Assembly (NCBI GenBank): GCA_903871905.1
Contig: CAIQIV010000761.1
Coordinates: 1-35,183, forward strand
DNA: 35,183 nucleotides
Direction: 5' to 3'
From: an uncultured Chloroflexota bacterium
Lineage (GTDB): Bacteria > Chloroflexota > Anaerolineae > Anaerolineales > UBA4823
In this document: positions 16,410 through 24,056 of the stretch, in pieces
Position numbering within the stretch: the first letter of the stretch is position 1
How the letters are laid out: every line of letters starts with the position of its first letter
Translations under genes and position numbers: made by a program
Notes under the pieces: generated by a model
Database searches by the model: none
The model's input: the letters and a program-made list of their open reading frames with translations, nothing else
Told to the model about the DNA's origin: nothing

Positions 16410-18479
16410 ATGGCAGAATATTCTCAACGGATTAGCACCTTGCTTCCACGCTTGCCCCTGGAAGGGAATATAGACCTGACGTATCGCTGCAACAATACCT
16501 GCCAACATTGCTGGTTGTGGCTGTCGCCGCGAGCTCACCAGCAGGCGGACGAGCTGACCTTTAGCGAAATCTGCCAGATTGCCGATGAAGCACGAGCCAT
16601 GGGAACCCGCCGCTGGAATATTTCTGGCGGCGAGCCGATGCTGCGCCCGGATTTTCCCGAAATTTTTGATTATCTCACTGCAAAGTCAAGTGGATACAGC
16701 TTGAATACCAACGGTACGCTGATCACCCCGGAGATCGCCCGCCTGATGACCCGTAAAGGCAGCAAGATGGTGGCGCTGTACGGGGCGACCCCTGAGGTCT
16801 ATGATACTGTAACCCGCAACCCAGGGGGATTTGAACTTTTAATGCAGGGAATTGAAATGCTCAAACAGGCTGGCGCCGGGTTCATCATGCAGCTGATCCC
16901 GATGCGTCAGAACTGGCACGAGTGGGATGCGATGATCAGGCTGGCAAGGTCCCTTACCTCTCATTACCGGTTGGGCGCTCCCTGGCTTTACCTGTCTGCG
17001 AATGGTGACCCACGGCGCAGAGCAGAGATTGCTGACCAACGCCTGCCGCCCCGTGAAGCGCTGTTATTAGACCCGCCACAACTTCCGGATGACCTGCCGC
17101 CGCAGCTCGGGAGTGCCCTGGCGATGGGTGAGACAGCGCTGATGCCATCCTGCGGCATCCCGGAGGCCAGTGACGACCGCCTGTTTGCCCGCTGCATCGC
17201 CGGGCGGAAAGAGTTTCATATTGATCCCTACGGGGGAATGACTTTCTGCACTTTCATTAAACATCCAGATCTACGGTATGATCTGCGCCGCGGCAGCTTT
17301 CGCCAGGCCTGGGAAGAGTTTATCCCTTCCCTGGCGGATATGGTGCGTGGCGGGGATGAGTTCCGCCAGAACTGTGGTTCGTGTGACCGCCGCGAAGATT
17401 GTCGCTGGTGCGCAGTTTACAGCTACCTGGAAACCGGGCGCTTTACTGCCCCAGTACCCTACCTGTGTGCTGTGGCTGAGGAGACGCGAAAGTATAAAGA
17501 AGAATGGCCTGTACTCCATCGCCGCTACTTTCGCATTGCGGGCATCACTGTGCGTGTCGAAAGCGACCTGGATTTCTTCGAATTTCCGTTCAAACCTGAG
17601 TTCTCAGCCTTTGCAGTGGAAGGCCCAGGGGAGGATATGGTTACCCTGCGCCATCATTTTTACCTGCCTGAACTGCAGGAGAAGGACCTGGGGGAAGAGG
17701 TATATCATCGGGTGCCCTGGTCCATCTGGCGCAAGAACGGCTCCTGGTTTTACCTGGGTATTTCAGATGGGGTACAGGCTGGTTTGCACCGGGTAGCCCA
17801 GTTTAGCGCCGATTATTCCCGCGGGGTAATCTTCAGCCCGCCGCGCGATATCGAGCTGTTGCAAAGGACAGGCTGGAACTCAATTTCAATGTTCCCCACG
17901 GACCAGATCTGGCTGGCGCCGCTGCTGGCGGACCGACAGGCGGTGCTCATCCATTCCGCCGGCCTGGTGGTCAATGGCGCCGGGTTGGCCTTCATCGGTC
18001 ACTCCAGCGCCGGTAAGTCGACCACGGTCACCTTGCTTAAGGATGCAGCCGGGATAGGTGAGGCGCCTCCCCAGGTTGAGATCCTGTGTGATGATCGCAA
18101 TATCCTGCGCCGGTGGGAGGACGGCTGGCGCATCCACGGCACGTGGAGCCACGGCACGGTGAGCGATGTATCCAATGGCGCAGCGCCGTTGTGTGCCATC
18201 TTGTTCATCGAGCAGTCCCCATGTAACGAGATCCTCCCCATTGTGGACCGCAAGGAAATCTGGAAGCGCCTGCTGGCGACTTTGATCCGCCCTATGGCGA
18301 CGCCTGAGTGGTGGCAAAAGGAGCTGGATATCTTGCAGAAAGTGGTGGATGAAGTTCCATGTTATTTGATGCGTTTTGATAAAAGTGGGGCAATTGTCAA
18401 AGAGCTGCTGCGCCTGGTGAAAGATGTGCGGGGGCTGCAGGACATCGAGAGCTCGACTGCGGAATTGGGCGTGGGGTGA
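16410..18479 (+). CDS. Radical SAM/SPASM enzyme fused to an HPr-kinase-like domain
   Basis: 689 aa from the ATG at 16410 (AGGAGA upstream); the track start at 16332 lies within the promoter. The radical SAM core (about 18-230) has CNNTCQHC (Cys27, 31, 34) binding the SAM [4Fe-4S] cluster and the SGGEPMLRPDF motif. A SPASM region follows (about 260-360; IDPYGGMTFC, then CGSCDRREDCRWC and YLC) for auxiliary clusters. The last 300 residues resemble HprK: Walker A GHSSAGKST (530-538), then ILCDDRN and HGTWSHG. HprK homologues in some lasso-peptide clusters phosphorylate the precursor; SPASM enzymes commonly modify ribosomal peptides. First gene of a five-gene operon. Fusion of the two enzyme types in one chain is unusual. 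Substrate unknown. Confidence 0.88.
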   Translation: MAEYSQRISTLLPRLPLEGNIDLTYRCNNTCQHCWLWLSPRAHQQADELTFSEICQIADEARAMGTRRWNISGGEPMLRPDFPEIFDYLTAKSSGYSLNTNGTLITPEIARLMTRKGSKMVALYGATPEVYDTVTRNPGGFELLMQGIEMLKQAGAGFIMQLIPMRQNWHEWDAMIRLARSLTSHYRLGAPWLYLSANGDPRRRAEIADQRLPPREALLLDPPQLPDDLPPQLGSALAMGETALMPSCGIPEASDDRLFARCIAGRKEFHIDPYGGMTFCTFIKHPDLRYDLRRGSFRQAWEEFIPSLADMVRGGDEFRQNCGSCDRREDCRWCAVYSYLETGRFTAPVPYLCAVAEETRKYKEEWPVLHRRYFRIAGITVRVESDLDFFEFPFKPEFSAFAVEGPGEDMVTLRHHFYLPELQEKDLGEEVYHRVPWSIWRKNGSWFYLGISDGVQAGLHRVAQFSADYSRGVIFSPPRDIELLQRTGWNSISMFPTDQIWLAPLLADRQAVLIHSAGLVVNGAGLAFIGHSSAGKSTTVTLLKDAAGIGEAPPQVEILCDDRNILRRWEDGWRIHGTWSHGTVSDVSNGAAPLCAILFIEQSPCNEILPIVDRKEIWKRLLATLIRPMATPEWWQKELDILQKVVDEVPCYLMRFDKSGAIVKELLRLVKDVRGLQDIESSTAELGVG

Positions 18480-18482
18480 TAT

Positions 18483-19727
18483 ATGGAAGGAGCTTATTCC
18501 CGTCGAGTCCAGCCTCACCAGTTCAGGGTTTACAAACCGGGCGGCCTGCACATGGGCAGCCTGGATATTGAGCTGACTGAGCGTTGTAACAACGACTGCA
18601 TCCACTGCTGCATCAACCTGCCGGCTGGCGACCGGCAGGCTCGGGCGCGAGAGATGACCACCGACCAGGTGAGGCGCATCCTGCGCCAGGCCGCAGATCT
18701 TGGCGTTATTCGGGTGCGCTTTACCGGCGGCGAGCCGCTGCTGCGCCCGGATTTTGAAGAGCTGTATCTGTTCACCCGCCGCCTGGGGATCAAGGTCCTG
18801 TTATTCACCAACGCCCGCCTGCTGACCCCGCTTCTGGTAGAGATGTTTGCTAACATTCCTCTCCGCGCGCCGATTGAGATCACGGTCTACGGCCTGCGTC
18901 CTGCATCATATGACGCAGTCAGCCGCGTTCCAGGCTCTTTTGCCCAGTTTCGTAGGGGGGTAGAATTGTTGAGTGAGCGGAATATTCCCTATGTTCTCAA
19001 GAGCGTGGTGCTGCCTCCCAACCAGGAAGAGTTGGAAGAGTTTGAGGCCTGGGCGGGGTCTATCCCCTGGCAGGGTGACCGCCGGCCTTCTTTGGCAATG
19101 TTTTATGATCTGCGCAACCGCCGCGATGACCTTGAAAAGAACCGCCAGATAGAGCGTTTCAGGCTGTCGCCTGAGTCGGGGCTGCGCATCCTGATCAGGG
19201 ATGAGGAGCGGTTTCGGAAAGAACGGGCTGAGTTTGCAGCCAGATTCATGGGTCCAGCCGGCGATCACCTGTTGAACTGCGGTATCGGACAAGGGATGAC
19301 GGTCGATGCTTATGGCCGGGCGCAGCCCTGTCTTGGCATACGCGCTCCTGAGCTGACCCTGGACCTTTTTCCGCCCACAGCCGGCCTTGATGGCATTGGT
19401 CTGGGCACTGCTCTGGAACATTTTCGCAGCCTCGCCGGGTTGACCACCACCAATCCTGAGTACCTGCGCCGCTGTGCCCGATGTTTTCTTAAAGGCCTGT
19501 GTGAGCAGTGCCCGGCTAAATCCTGGGCAGAATATGGCACTCTCGATACCCCGGTAGAGTATTTATGCCAGGTGGCGCACGCTCAGGCAGTTCACCTTGG
19601 GTGGCTGCAGGAGGGGGAGCATGCCTGGGAGGTGGAGGACTGGCAGTCCAGGTTAAACGGACCCGGGGGGAATGGAGAGCAGCAGGCAGCCGGGCGCGCC
19701 CGGGCGAACAGGATGGAATTGAATTAA
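18483..19727 (+). CDS. Radical SAM/SPASM peptide-modifying enzyme (second)
   Basis: 414 aa, starting three bases after the previous stop, so probably translationally coupled. CNNDCIHC supplies the SAM-cluster cysteines (about 32-39), followed by TGGEPLLRPDF and a TIM-barrel core to about 230. The SPASM part has NCGIGQGMTVDAYGRAQPC and CARCFLKGLCEQCPA, so at least one auxiliary cluster is expected. It is clearly paralogous to the third radical SAM gene: both read RCNNDC, INLPAGD and TGGEPLLRPDF at matching places. The C-terminal 35 residues are charged and Gly/Arg-rich, without an assigned role. The PqqD gene follows. Role inferred: modification of a peptide or protein carried by the PqqD protein. 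Confidence 0.9.
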   Translation: MEGAYSRRVQPHQFRVYKPGGLHMGSLDIELTERCNNDCIHCCINLPAGDRQARAREMTTDQVRRILRQAADLGVIRVRFTGGEPLLRPDFEELYLFTRRLGIKVLLFTNARLLTPLLVEMFANIPLRAPIEITVYGLRPASYDAVSRVPGSFAQFRRGVELLSERNIPYVLKSVVLPPNQEELEEFEAWAGSIPWQGDRRPSLAMFYDLRNRRDDLEKNRQIERFRLSPESGLRILIRDEERFRKERAEFAARFMGPAGDHLLNCGIGQGMTVDAYGRAQPCLGIRAPELTLDLFPPTAGLDGIGLGTALEHFRSLAGLTTTNPEYLRRCARCFLKGLCEQCPAKSWAEYGTLDTPVEYLCQVAHAQAVHLGWLQEGEHAWEVEDWQSRLNGPGGNGEQQAAGRARANRMELN

Positions 19728-19752
19728 ACAGGGTTTGATCAGGAGTAAATGC

Positions 19753-20055
19753 ATGGATTTGGTCACGATGGATAGTGTGTGCTTTCCCTCCAAAGATGTG
19801 GTTGCGCGGATGATTGAAGGAGAAATAGTGATTGTCCCGATCGCCTCCGGGATTGGAGATGCAGAGGATGAGCTGTATTCGCTTTCTCCGACGGGACAGT
19901 CGATTTGGGAAAAACTGGATGGGGAAAAGACCCTGGGCCAGGTCGCCCAGGCGTTGGTGCAGGAGTACGAGGCCCCACTCCAGGAAATAGAAGATGATGT
20001 GCTGGGGTTTGCCAGCGAGCTGGTTCGCCGCCGCATCCTGGAGCTGAAAAACTGA
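19753..20055 (+). CDS. PqqD-like peptide chaperone (RiPP recognition element)
   Basis: 100 aa from the ATG at 19753, which has AGGAG seven bases upstream; the track's TTG start (19735) would overlap that site. The pattern (LYSLSPTGQSIWEKLDGEKTL, then a helical half with VAQALVQEYEAP, EIEDDVLGF and ELVRRRILEL) is the winged-helix PqqD fold that binds leader peptides and presents them to radical SAM/SPASM partners. Cytoplasmic. Its place between two SPASM enzymes and next to a protease-like gene is the strongest sign that the operon acts on a ribosomally made peptide. No Cys or extra domain is seen. Confidence 0.88.
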   Translation: MDLVTMDSVCFPSKDVVARMIEGEIVIVPIASGIGDAEDELYSLSPTGQSIWEKLDGEKTLGQVAQALVQEYEAPLQEIEDDVLGFASELVRRRILELKN

Positions 20056-20074
20056 GGGGTTACTCCTCAGGTGG

Positions 20075-21091
20075 ATGATGGATGAAGCCCCTTTTACCCG
20101 CCAGGGTGAGCCTCTGCGCCTGACAAACCATGCTCAACTGGAACTGATGTGTGGGGTGATCGAGCGAGGCGCAACCTTCCGCTTCAGCGCGCGTGGTTAC
20201 AGCATGCTGCCCTTTATCCACGATGGGGATGTGCTCACCATTTCTCCCCTTGATCCTCCCCTGCAGGTTGGCGCCGTGGTGGCTTTTATCCGTCCGGGTT
20301 GGGAAGTGCTGGCGGTGCACCGGGTGGTGGCGCAGAAGGGAAGTGAGTACCTGATCAAAGGGGATAACTGCATCCAGCCGGATGGGGTTATCCCGGCGGC
20401 GCAGCTCATAGGTCAGGTGGTTCGGGTGGAACGCCGGGGACGCCGGGTCGGTGGGGGGCTGGGCGCATCGGGGGCGTGGATTGCCCGTCTGTCACAGCGC
20501 GGTTTCTTCATCCGCCTGCGCTCATTTCTTGACCTGCCGCGCCGGGCAGCAGCGGCTGTGTTGTGGCGTCTGCAGAAGCTGGGGCTGTACCGCCGCTGGG
20601 CGCGCCATCGAGGTTTGCAGGTGGTTATCGATGAAGCCCGGGACGACGAGCTGGATTTGCTGGCCCAGCGATTGAACCCGGGGATCTGGCTGCCTCCCAT
20701 GCGCCGGGTCCCGGAGGTTAATACATACGTGGCGCGCCTGGGAGGCGAGGTGGCTGGCATGGTGGAACTGGTGCGCCGGCCTCCTGAGTTTGGTCCGCAT
20801 GCTGGCCACTGGCTCTACAGTCTGCATGTCTGGCCCCGTTATCGCGGCTTCGGGCTGGGCGAGTTACTCAGCTGCCGTGTGATCCGCCAGGCAGCGGCAG
20901 AGGGGGCGGCTGAGCTGCGCTTGCTGGTCAAGTCGAACAATACTCCGGCGATTCAACTATATCGTAAGCTGGGTTTTGAGGTTGTGGATGGCAGCGAGCT
21001 GGCAGAAGTACTTGAAAAAGATAGGCTGCTGCTGATGCGCCTTCATCTGCAGCCTGGAGATGCAATTTTTACCGGTAATCAACAAGGATGA
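20075..21091 (+). CDS. S24/S26 signal-peptidase-like domain fused to a GNAT acetyltransferase
   Basis: 338 aa. The N-terminal domain (about 30-125) has GYSMLPFIHDGD with Ser43 in the GxSMxP motif of S24/S26 peptidases, then VLAVHRVV and IKGDN. His82 sits where bacterial signal peptidase I has Lys, as in ER- and archaeal-type enzymes, which use Ser-His. There is no N-terminal TM, so it may work in the cytosol. After a basic linker, the C-terminal half (about 180-330) is a GNAT domain with LHVWPRYRGFGLGELL (acetyl-CoA loop RGFGLG) and NNTPAIQLYRKLGFEVV. It could cut a leader and acetylate the new N-terminus; that is inference. Two ATGs are adjacent at the start; the second (20078) is better spaced from AGGTGG. 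Confidence 0.85.
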   Translation: MMDEAPFTRQGEPLRLTNHAQLELMCGVIERGATFRFSARGYSMLPFIHDGDVLTISPLDPPLQVGAVVAFIRPGWEVLAVHRVVAQKGSEYLIKGDNCIQPDGVIPAAQLIGQVVRVERRGRRVGGGLGASGAWIARLSQRGFFIRLRSFLDLPRRAAAAVLWRLQKLGLYRRWARHRGLQVVIDEARDDELDLLAQRLNPGIWLPPMRRVPEVNTYVARLGGEVAGMVELVRRPPEFGPHAGHWLYSLHVWPRYRGFGLGELLSCRVIRQAAAEGAAELRLLVKSNNTPAIQLYRKLGFEVVDGSELAEVLEKDRLLLMRLHLQPGDAIFTGNQQG

Positions 21092-21145
21092 CGGATAGGA
21101 TGCCAGGGCATGTGGATGGCCGGGTACCAGAAAGCAGGTGAGAGG

Positions 21146-22264
21146 ATGACCCATACAAGCACAGGCGAGATCCAGGATTTTCATTTGTGGGATAAGCTGA
21201 TCAGCAAACGCACACCGTTCTCCTTCGATCTGGAGGTAACCGCCCGCTGCAACAACGACTGCCGTCACTGCTATATTAACCTGCCGGCGGGTGATATGGA
21301 GGCGCGCGGGCGTGAGCTGAGCCTGGGTGAGATAACAGACATCGCCTCGCAGGCAGTAAAAATGGGTACGGTGTGGTGCTTGCTGACCGGTGGTGAGCCG
21401 CTGTTACGCCCCGACTTTGCCCAGATTTACATGGCTCTCAAGCGCCTGGGCCTGCTGGTTTCGGTTTTTACTAATGCCACGGCAATCCAGGATGAGCACA
21501 TCCAGTTGTGGAAGAGGTATCCACCGCGGGACATCGAGGTCACTGTCTATGGCGTCACCCAGGAAACATACGAGCGTGTCACCCGCCGGGCTGGTTCATA
21601 TGAAAATTTCCGGCGTGGATTAGACCGCCTGTTTGCTGCGGGGATCCGGGTGCGGTTGAAGGCGATGGCCATCCGCTCCAACCTGGAAGAACAGCCTGCA
21701 ATAGCCAGGTTCTGCCGCCAGTACACCAAGGATTTCTTTCGTTTCGACCCGCAGCTCCATCTGCGGTATGACGGCAACGCTGAGCGGAATGATGAAATCC
21801 GCCAGGAGCGTCTGTCACCCGCACAGATCGTTGCCCTGGAGCAGTCGGATGAACAGCGGATGCAGGTGATCGCCGAGCACTGCAGGGAATTGGTTAACCA
21901 GGAGCTCAACCACTATGGCTGCAATCACTTGTTTCACTGCGGGGCGGGCAAAGGCAGTTTTTCGGTAAGCTATGACGGCCAGTTCCGTCTGTGCTCCGCT
22001 CTATGGGGGCCCGGGACCACTGCTGATCTGCGCCGCGTACCCCTGGCGGAGGTCTGGAACAACCTGGTGCCTCAGGTAAGGGATTGGCGCTCCTCCCGCC
22101 AGGAGTACCTGGATACCTGCCGGAAGTGCGCCCTGGCTAACCTGTGCCTGTGGTGCCCGGCACATGCATACCTGGAAAGTGGCGAGCTGGATGGCGAAAC
22201 GCCGTATTTCTGCGCCGTTGCCCATGCCCGCGCTGCGGTTATCCAACAGAACTTGCCCGGGTAA
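21146..22264 (+). CDS. Radical SAM/SPASM peptide-modifying enzyme (third)
   Basis: 372 aa from the ATG at 21146 (GCAGGTGA upstream); the track start at 21110 adds 12 residues with no ribosome site. CNNDCRHC gives the SAM-cluster cysteines (about 37-44), with TGGEPLLRPDF. The SPASM part has HCGAGKGSFSVSYDGQFRLC and CRKCALANLCLWCPA, ending YFCAVAHA. It is a close paralogue of the second radical SAM enzyme, including the INLPAGD run just after the third cysteine, but is shorter at the C-terminus. Last gene of the operon; no obvious terminator follows before the next promoter. Role inferred: a second, distinct modification, or the same chemistry at another position. Confidence 0.9.
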   Translation: MTHTSTGEIQDFHLWDKLISKRTPFSFDLEVTARCNNDCRHCYINLPAGDMEARGRELSLGEITDIASQAVKMGTVWCLLTGGEPLLRPDFAQIYMALKRLGLLVSVFTNATAIQDEHIQLWKRYPPRDIEVTVYGVTQETYERVTRRAGSYENFRRGLDRLFAAGIRVRLKAMAIRSNLEEQPAIARFCRQYTKDFFRFDPQLHLRYDGNAERNDEIRQERLSPAQIVALEQSDEQRMQVIAEHCRELVNQELNHYGCNHLFHCGAGKGSFSVSYDGQFRLCSALWGPGTTADLRRVPLAEVWNNLVPQVRDWRSSRQEYLDTCRKCALANLCLWCPAHAYLESGELDGETPYFCAVAHARAAVIQQNLPG

Positions 22265-22288
22265 TCCTGAAAATCGCGCTGGATGCGC

Positions 22289-22318
22289 TTGACATAACTC
22301 GTACCTCCCCTGTATACT
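22289..22318 (+). promoter_or_regulatory. Near-consensus sigma70 promoter
   Basis: TTGACA (22289-22294) and TATACT (22313-22318) with an 18-base spacer, just after the radical SAM operon. It gives the GNAT/ADP-ribosylglycohydrolase gene independent expression, with a start near 22325. Confidence 0.8.
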
Positions 22319-22341
22319 ATAGCCAACCTGCCCAATCCCGT

Positions 22342-22362
22342 GCCGCAGAGATTTTCTGCGGC
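22342..22362 (+). promoter_or_regulatory. Hairpin in the 5' leader of the GNAT/ADP-ribosylglycohydrolase gene
   Basis: GCCGCAGA and TCTGCGGC form a perfect 8-bp stem with a 5-base loop (GATTT), 17 bases after the expected transcription start. It is not followed by a T tract, so it is more likely a leader structure or mRNA stabiliser than a terminator. Confidence 0.5.
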
Positions 22363-22411
22363 TGAGTGGTTTAAGCTGATCGACAATTTTGAAATCCATC
22401 CATGCACAGGT

Positions 22412-23923
22412 ATGATTGAGGTGACATTGGACGAAAAGACAGACACTGGGCAGGCGCTTGAATGGCCTACGAATTATCCCGCTGATTGGATAGAAGATAT
22501 TACCCTCAAGGATGGGCTGCAGGTGCACCTGCGTCCAATCCTGCCGTCGGACGCGCCGCGTTTGCAGGAGGGATTCAAATACCTTTCACCGCGCTCGATC
22601 TATATGCGCTTCTTCGAGACTTACAAGAGCCTGCCGGATGAGATGGCTCAAAGCTTCAGCAATCTGGATTACCAGGAGCGCATGGCCTTCATCGGCGAAA
22701 TTGATATCGACGGGCAGAGGCGCATCATTGGGGTTGCACGGTTTGGTATGCTTGGCCCGGAAAGGCCGGGCATGGCGGAGAGTGCAGTGGTCGTTGCTGA
22801 TGACTTTCAGCGCCGGGGGCTGGGATCAATGTTGGTCCAGAGGTTGGTGAATTACGCCTGTTTGCACGGAGTGCAGTCCATGCTGGCAACGGTTCACATA
22901 TCAAACCTGGCGATCCTCAATTTCATCCGCAGTAGCGGGTTTCTCTTTTCACGTAAGATGTTAGAGCCAGGCGTTTTTGAGATTACCATTCATCTGCCTT
23001 CTCGAGAGAGTTTCCAGGGCAGCCTGCTAGGCCTGGCGGTGGGGGATGCGTTAGGCGCACCGGTTGAATTCATGGCGCCGGGATCTTTTCCCCCTGTCCA
23101 AGGGATGCTGGGGGGGGGAACATGGGGCCTGAAACCAGGCCAGTGGACGGATGACACCTCCCTGGCTCTCTGCCTGGCTGCAAGCCTGGTGGAGAGCGGG
23201 GGGTTTGACCCGGCTGACCAGATGCAGCGCTATACCCGCTGGTGGAAGCAGGGGTACATGAGCAGCACAGGTTTTTGTTTTGATATCGGCAATACCACAC
23301 GCGCCGCCCTCGAGCAGTTTGCCCGCAGTGGCGAACCCTACAGCGGCCCGACCGATCCCTCGCTGGCAGGCAACGGATCGCTGATGCGCCTGGCGCCAGT
23401 GCCCATGTTCTACGCTCGCCGGGCGGATCTGGTCCTGCGCATGTGCGCTGACAGTTCGCGCACCACCCATGGCGCACGCCAATCGGTGGATGCCTGCCGT
23501 TACTTCGGCGGCCTGCTGTTGGCTGCGTTCTATGGTGTTGAAAAAGATGTGCTGCTCTCTCCCCGCTATTCGCCAGTACTCAATGCCTGGGAGGAAGAAC
23601 CGCTGCATGAAATGGTAGACACGGTTGCTGCTGGCTCGTTCAAGCTGCGCCAACCGCCGGCGATTCGCGGGGCCGGGTACGTGGTGGATTGCCTGGAGGC
23701 AGCCTTGTGGGCATTTTACAACTCGGATGACTTCCGCAGCGGAGTCCTGCTGGCGGTTAACCTGGGCGATGACGCGGATACCACCGCGGCCGTGTACGGC
23801 CAGCTCGCCGGTGCGTATTACGGCGTGAAGGGTATTCCGGAAGAATGGCTGGAGCAGTTGTACCAACGCCCGCTGCTCGATGACTATGCTGGACGGCTGT
23901 TTTCACAGGTCTGCACCCGCTGA
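22412..23923 (+). CDS. GNAT acetyltransferase fused to an ADP-ribosylglycohydrolase
   Basis: 503 aa from the ATG at 22412; the track's GTG at 22340 has no ribosome site and would put the leader hairpin in the coding part, though neither start is well supported. The N-terminal GNAT (about 35-190) has VHLRPILPSDAPRLQEGF and YMRFF, the style of the acetyltransferase domain of Pat-type protein acetylases, and VADDFQRRGLGSMLV for acetyl-CoA. The C-terminal domain (about 205-500) is an ARH/DraG-type hydrolase: GLAVGDALGAPVEF, WTDDTSLALCL (245-255), GNGSLMRLAPV and NLGDDADTTAAVYGQLAG, so both Mg-binding clusters are intact. It should remove ADP-ribose from a protein or nucleic acid target. The two activities in one chain suggest paired control of modifications. 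Confidence 0.87.
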   Translation: MIEVTLDEKTDTGQALEWPTNYPADWIEDITLKDGLQVHLRPILPSDAPRLQEGFKYLSPRSIYMRFFETYKSLPDEMAQSFSNLDYQERMAFIGEIDIDGQRRIIGVARFGMLGPERPGMAESAVVVADDFQRRGLGSMLVQRLVNYACLHGVQSMLATVHISNLAILNFIRSSGFLFSRKMLEPGVFEITIHLPSRESFQGSLLGLAVGDALGAPVEFMAPGSFPPVQGMLGGGTWGLKPGQWTDDTSLALCLAASLVESGGFDPADQMQRYTRWWKQGYMSSTGFCFDIGNTTRAALEQFARSGEPYSGPTDPSLAGNGSLMRLAPVPMFYARRADLVLRMCADSSRTTHGARQSVDACRYFGGLLLAAFYGVEKDVLLSPRYSPVLNAWEEEPLHEMVDTVAAGSFKLRQPPAIRGAGYVVDCLEAALWAFYNSDDFRSGVLLAVNLGDDADTTAAVYGQLAGAYYGVKGIPEEWLEQLYQRPLLDDYAGRLFSQVCTR

Positions 23924-23982
23924 CTGGCGTGCCAGGAAGCCCTGTTTTCATCCGTGACTCCAGAACAAATGGATTGATTTTA

Positions 23983-24022
23983 CAGGCTGCCCCTGGGAAC
24001 TGGATTTCCCATGGGCAGCCTG
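23983..24022. terminator. Large hairpin between convergent genes
   Basis: CAGGCTGCCC-c-TGGGAA, a 6-base loop, then TTCCCA-t-GGGCAGCCTG gives a 16-bp stem with one mismatch. No T tract follows on either strand, so it is an atypical terminator or an mRNA 3'-end structure shared by the two converging genes. Confidence 0.6.
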
Positions 24023-24056
24023 ATCGAGCCGGTGAGATGAAGAGTCTGGACCGGTG

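Noticed and set aside
17886-18605. 239-aa minus-strand ORF
   Set aside because: Antisense to the HprK-like domain, whose P-loop and reading frame are unambiguous.
20451-20675. Cys-rich 74-aa ORF inside the peptidase-GNAT gene, considered as a precursor
   Set aside because: Out of frame within a well-supported coding region, with no ribosome site; the cysteines arise from GC-rich codons read in another frame.
21100-21141. 13-residue ORF (MPGHVDGRVPESR) between the peptidase-GNAT and third radical SAM genes, considered as a RiPP precursor
   Set aside because: Too short for leader plus core, no Cys, Thr or aromatic-rich core, and it overlaps the ribosome site of the next gene; at most a coupling ORF.
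23051-23866. 271-aa minus-strand ORF
   Set aside because: Antisense to the ADP-ribosylglycohydrolase domain, whose motifs are all present in the sense frame.
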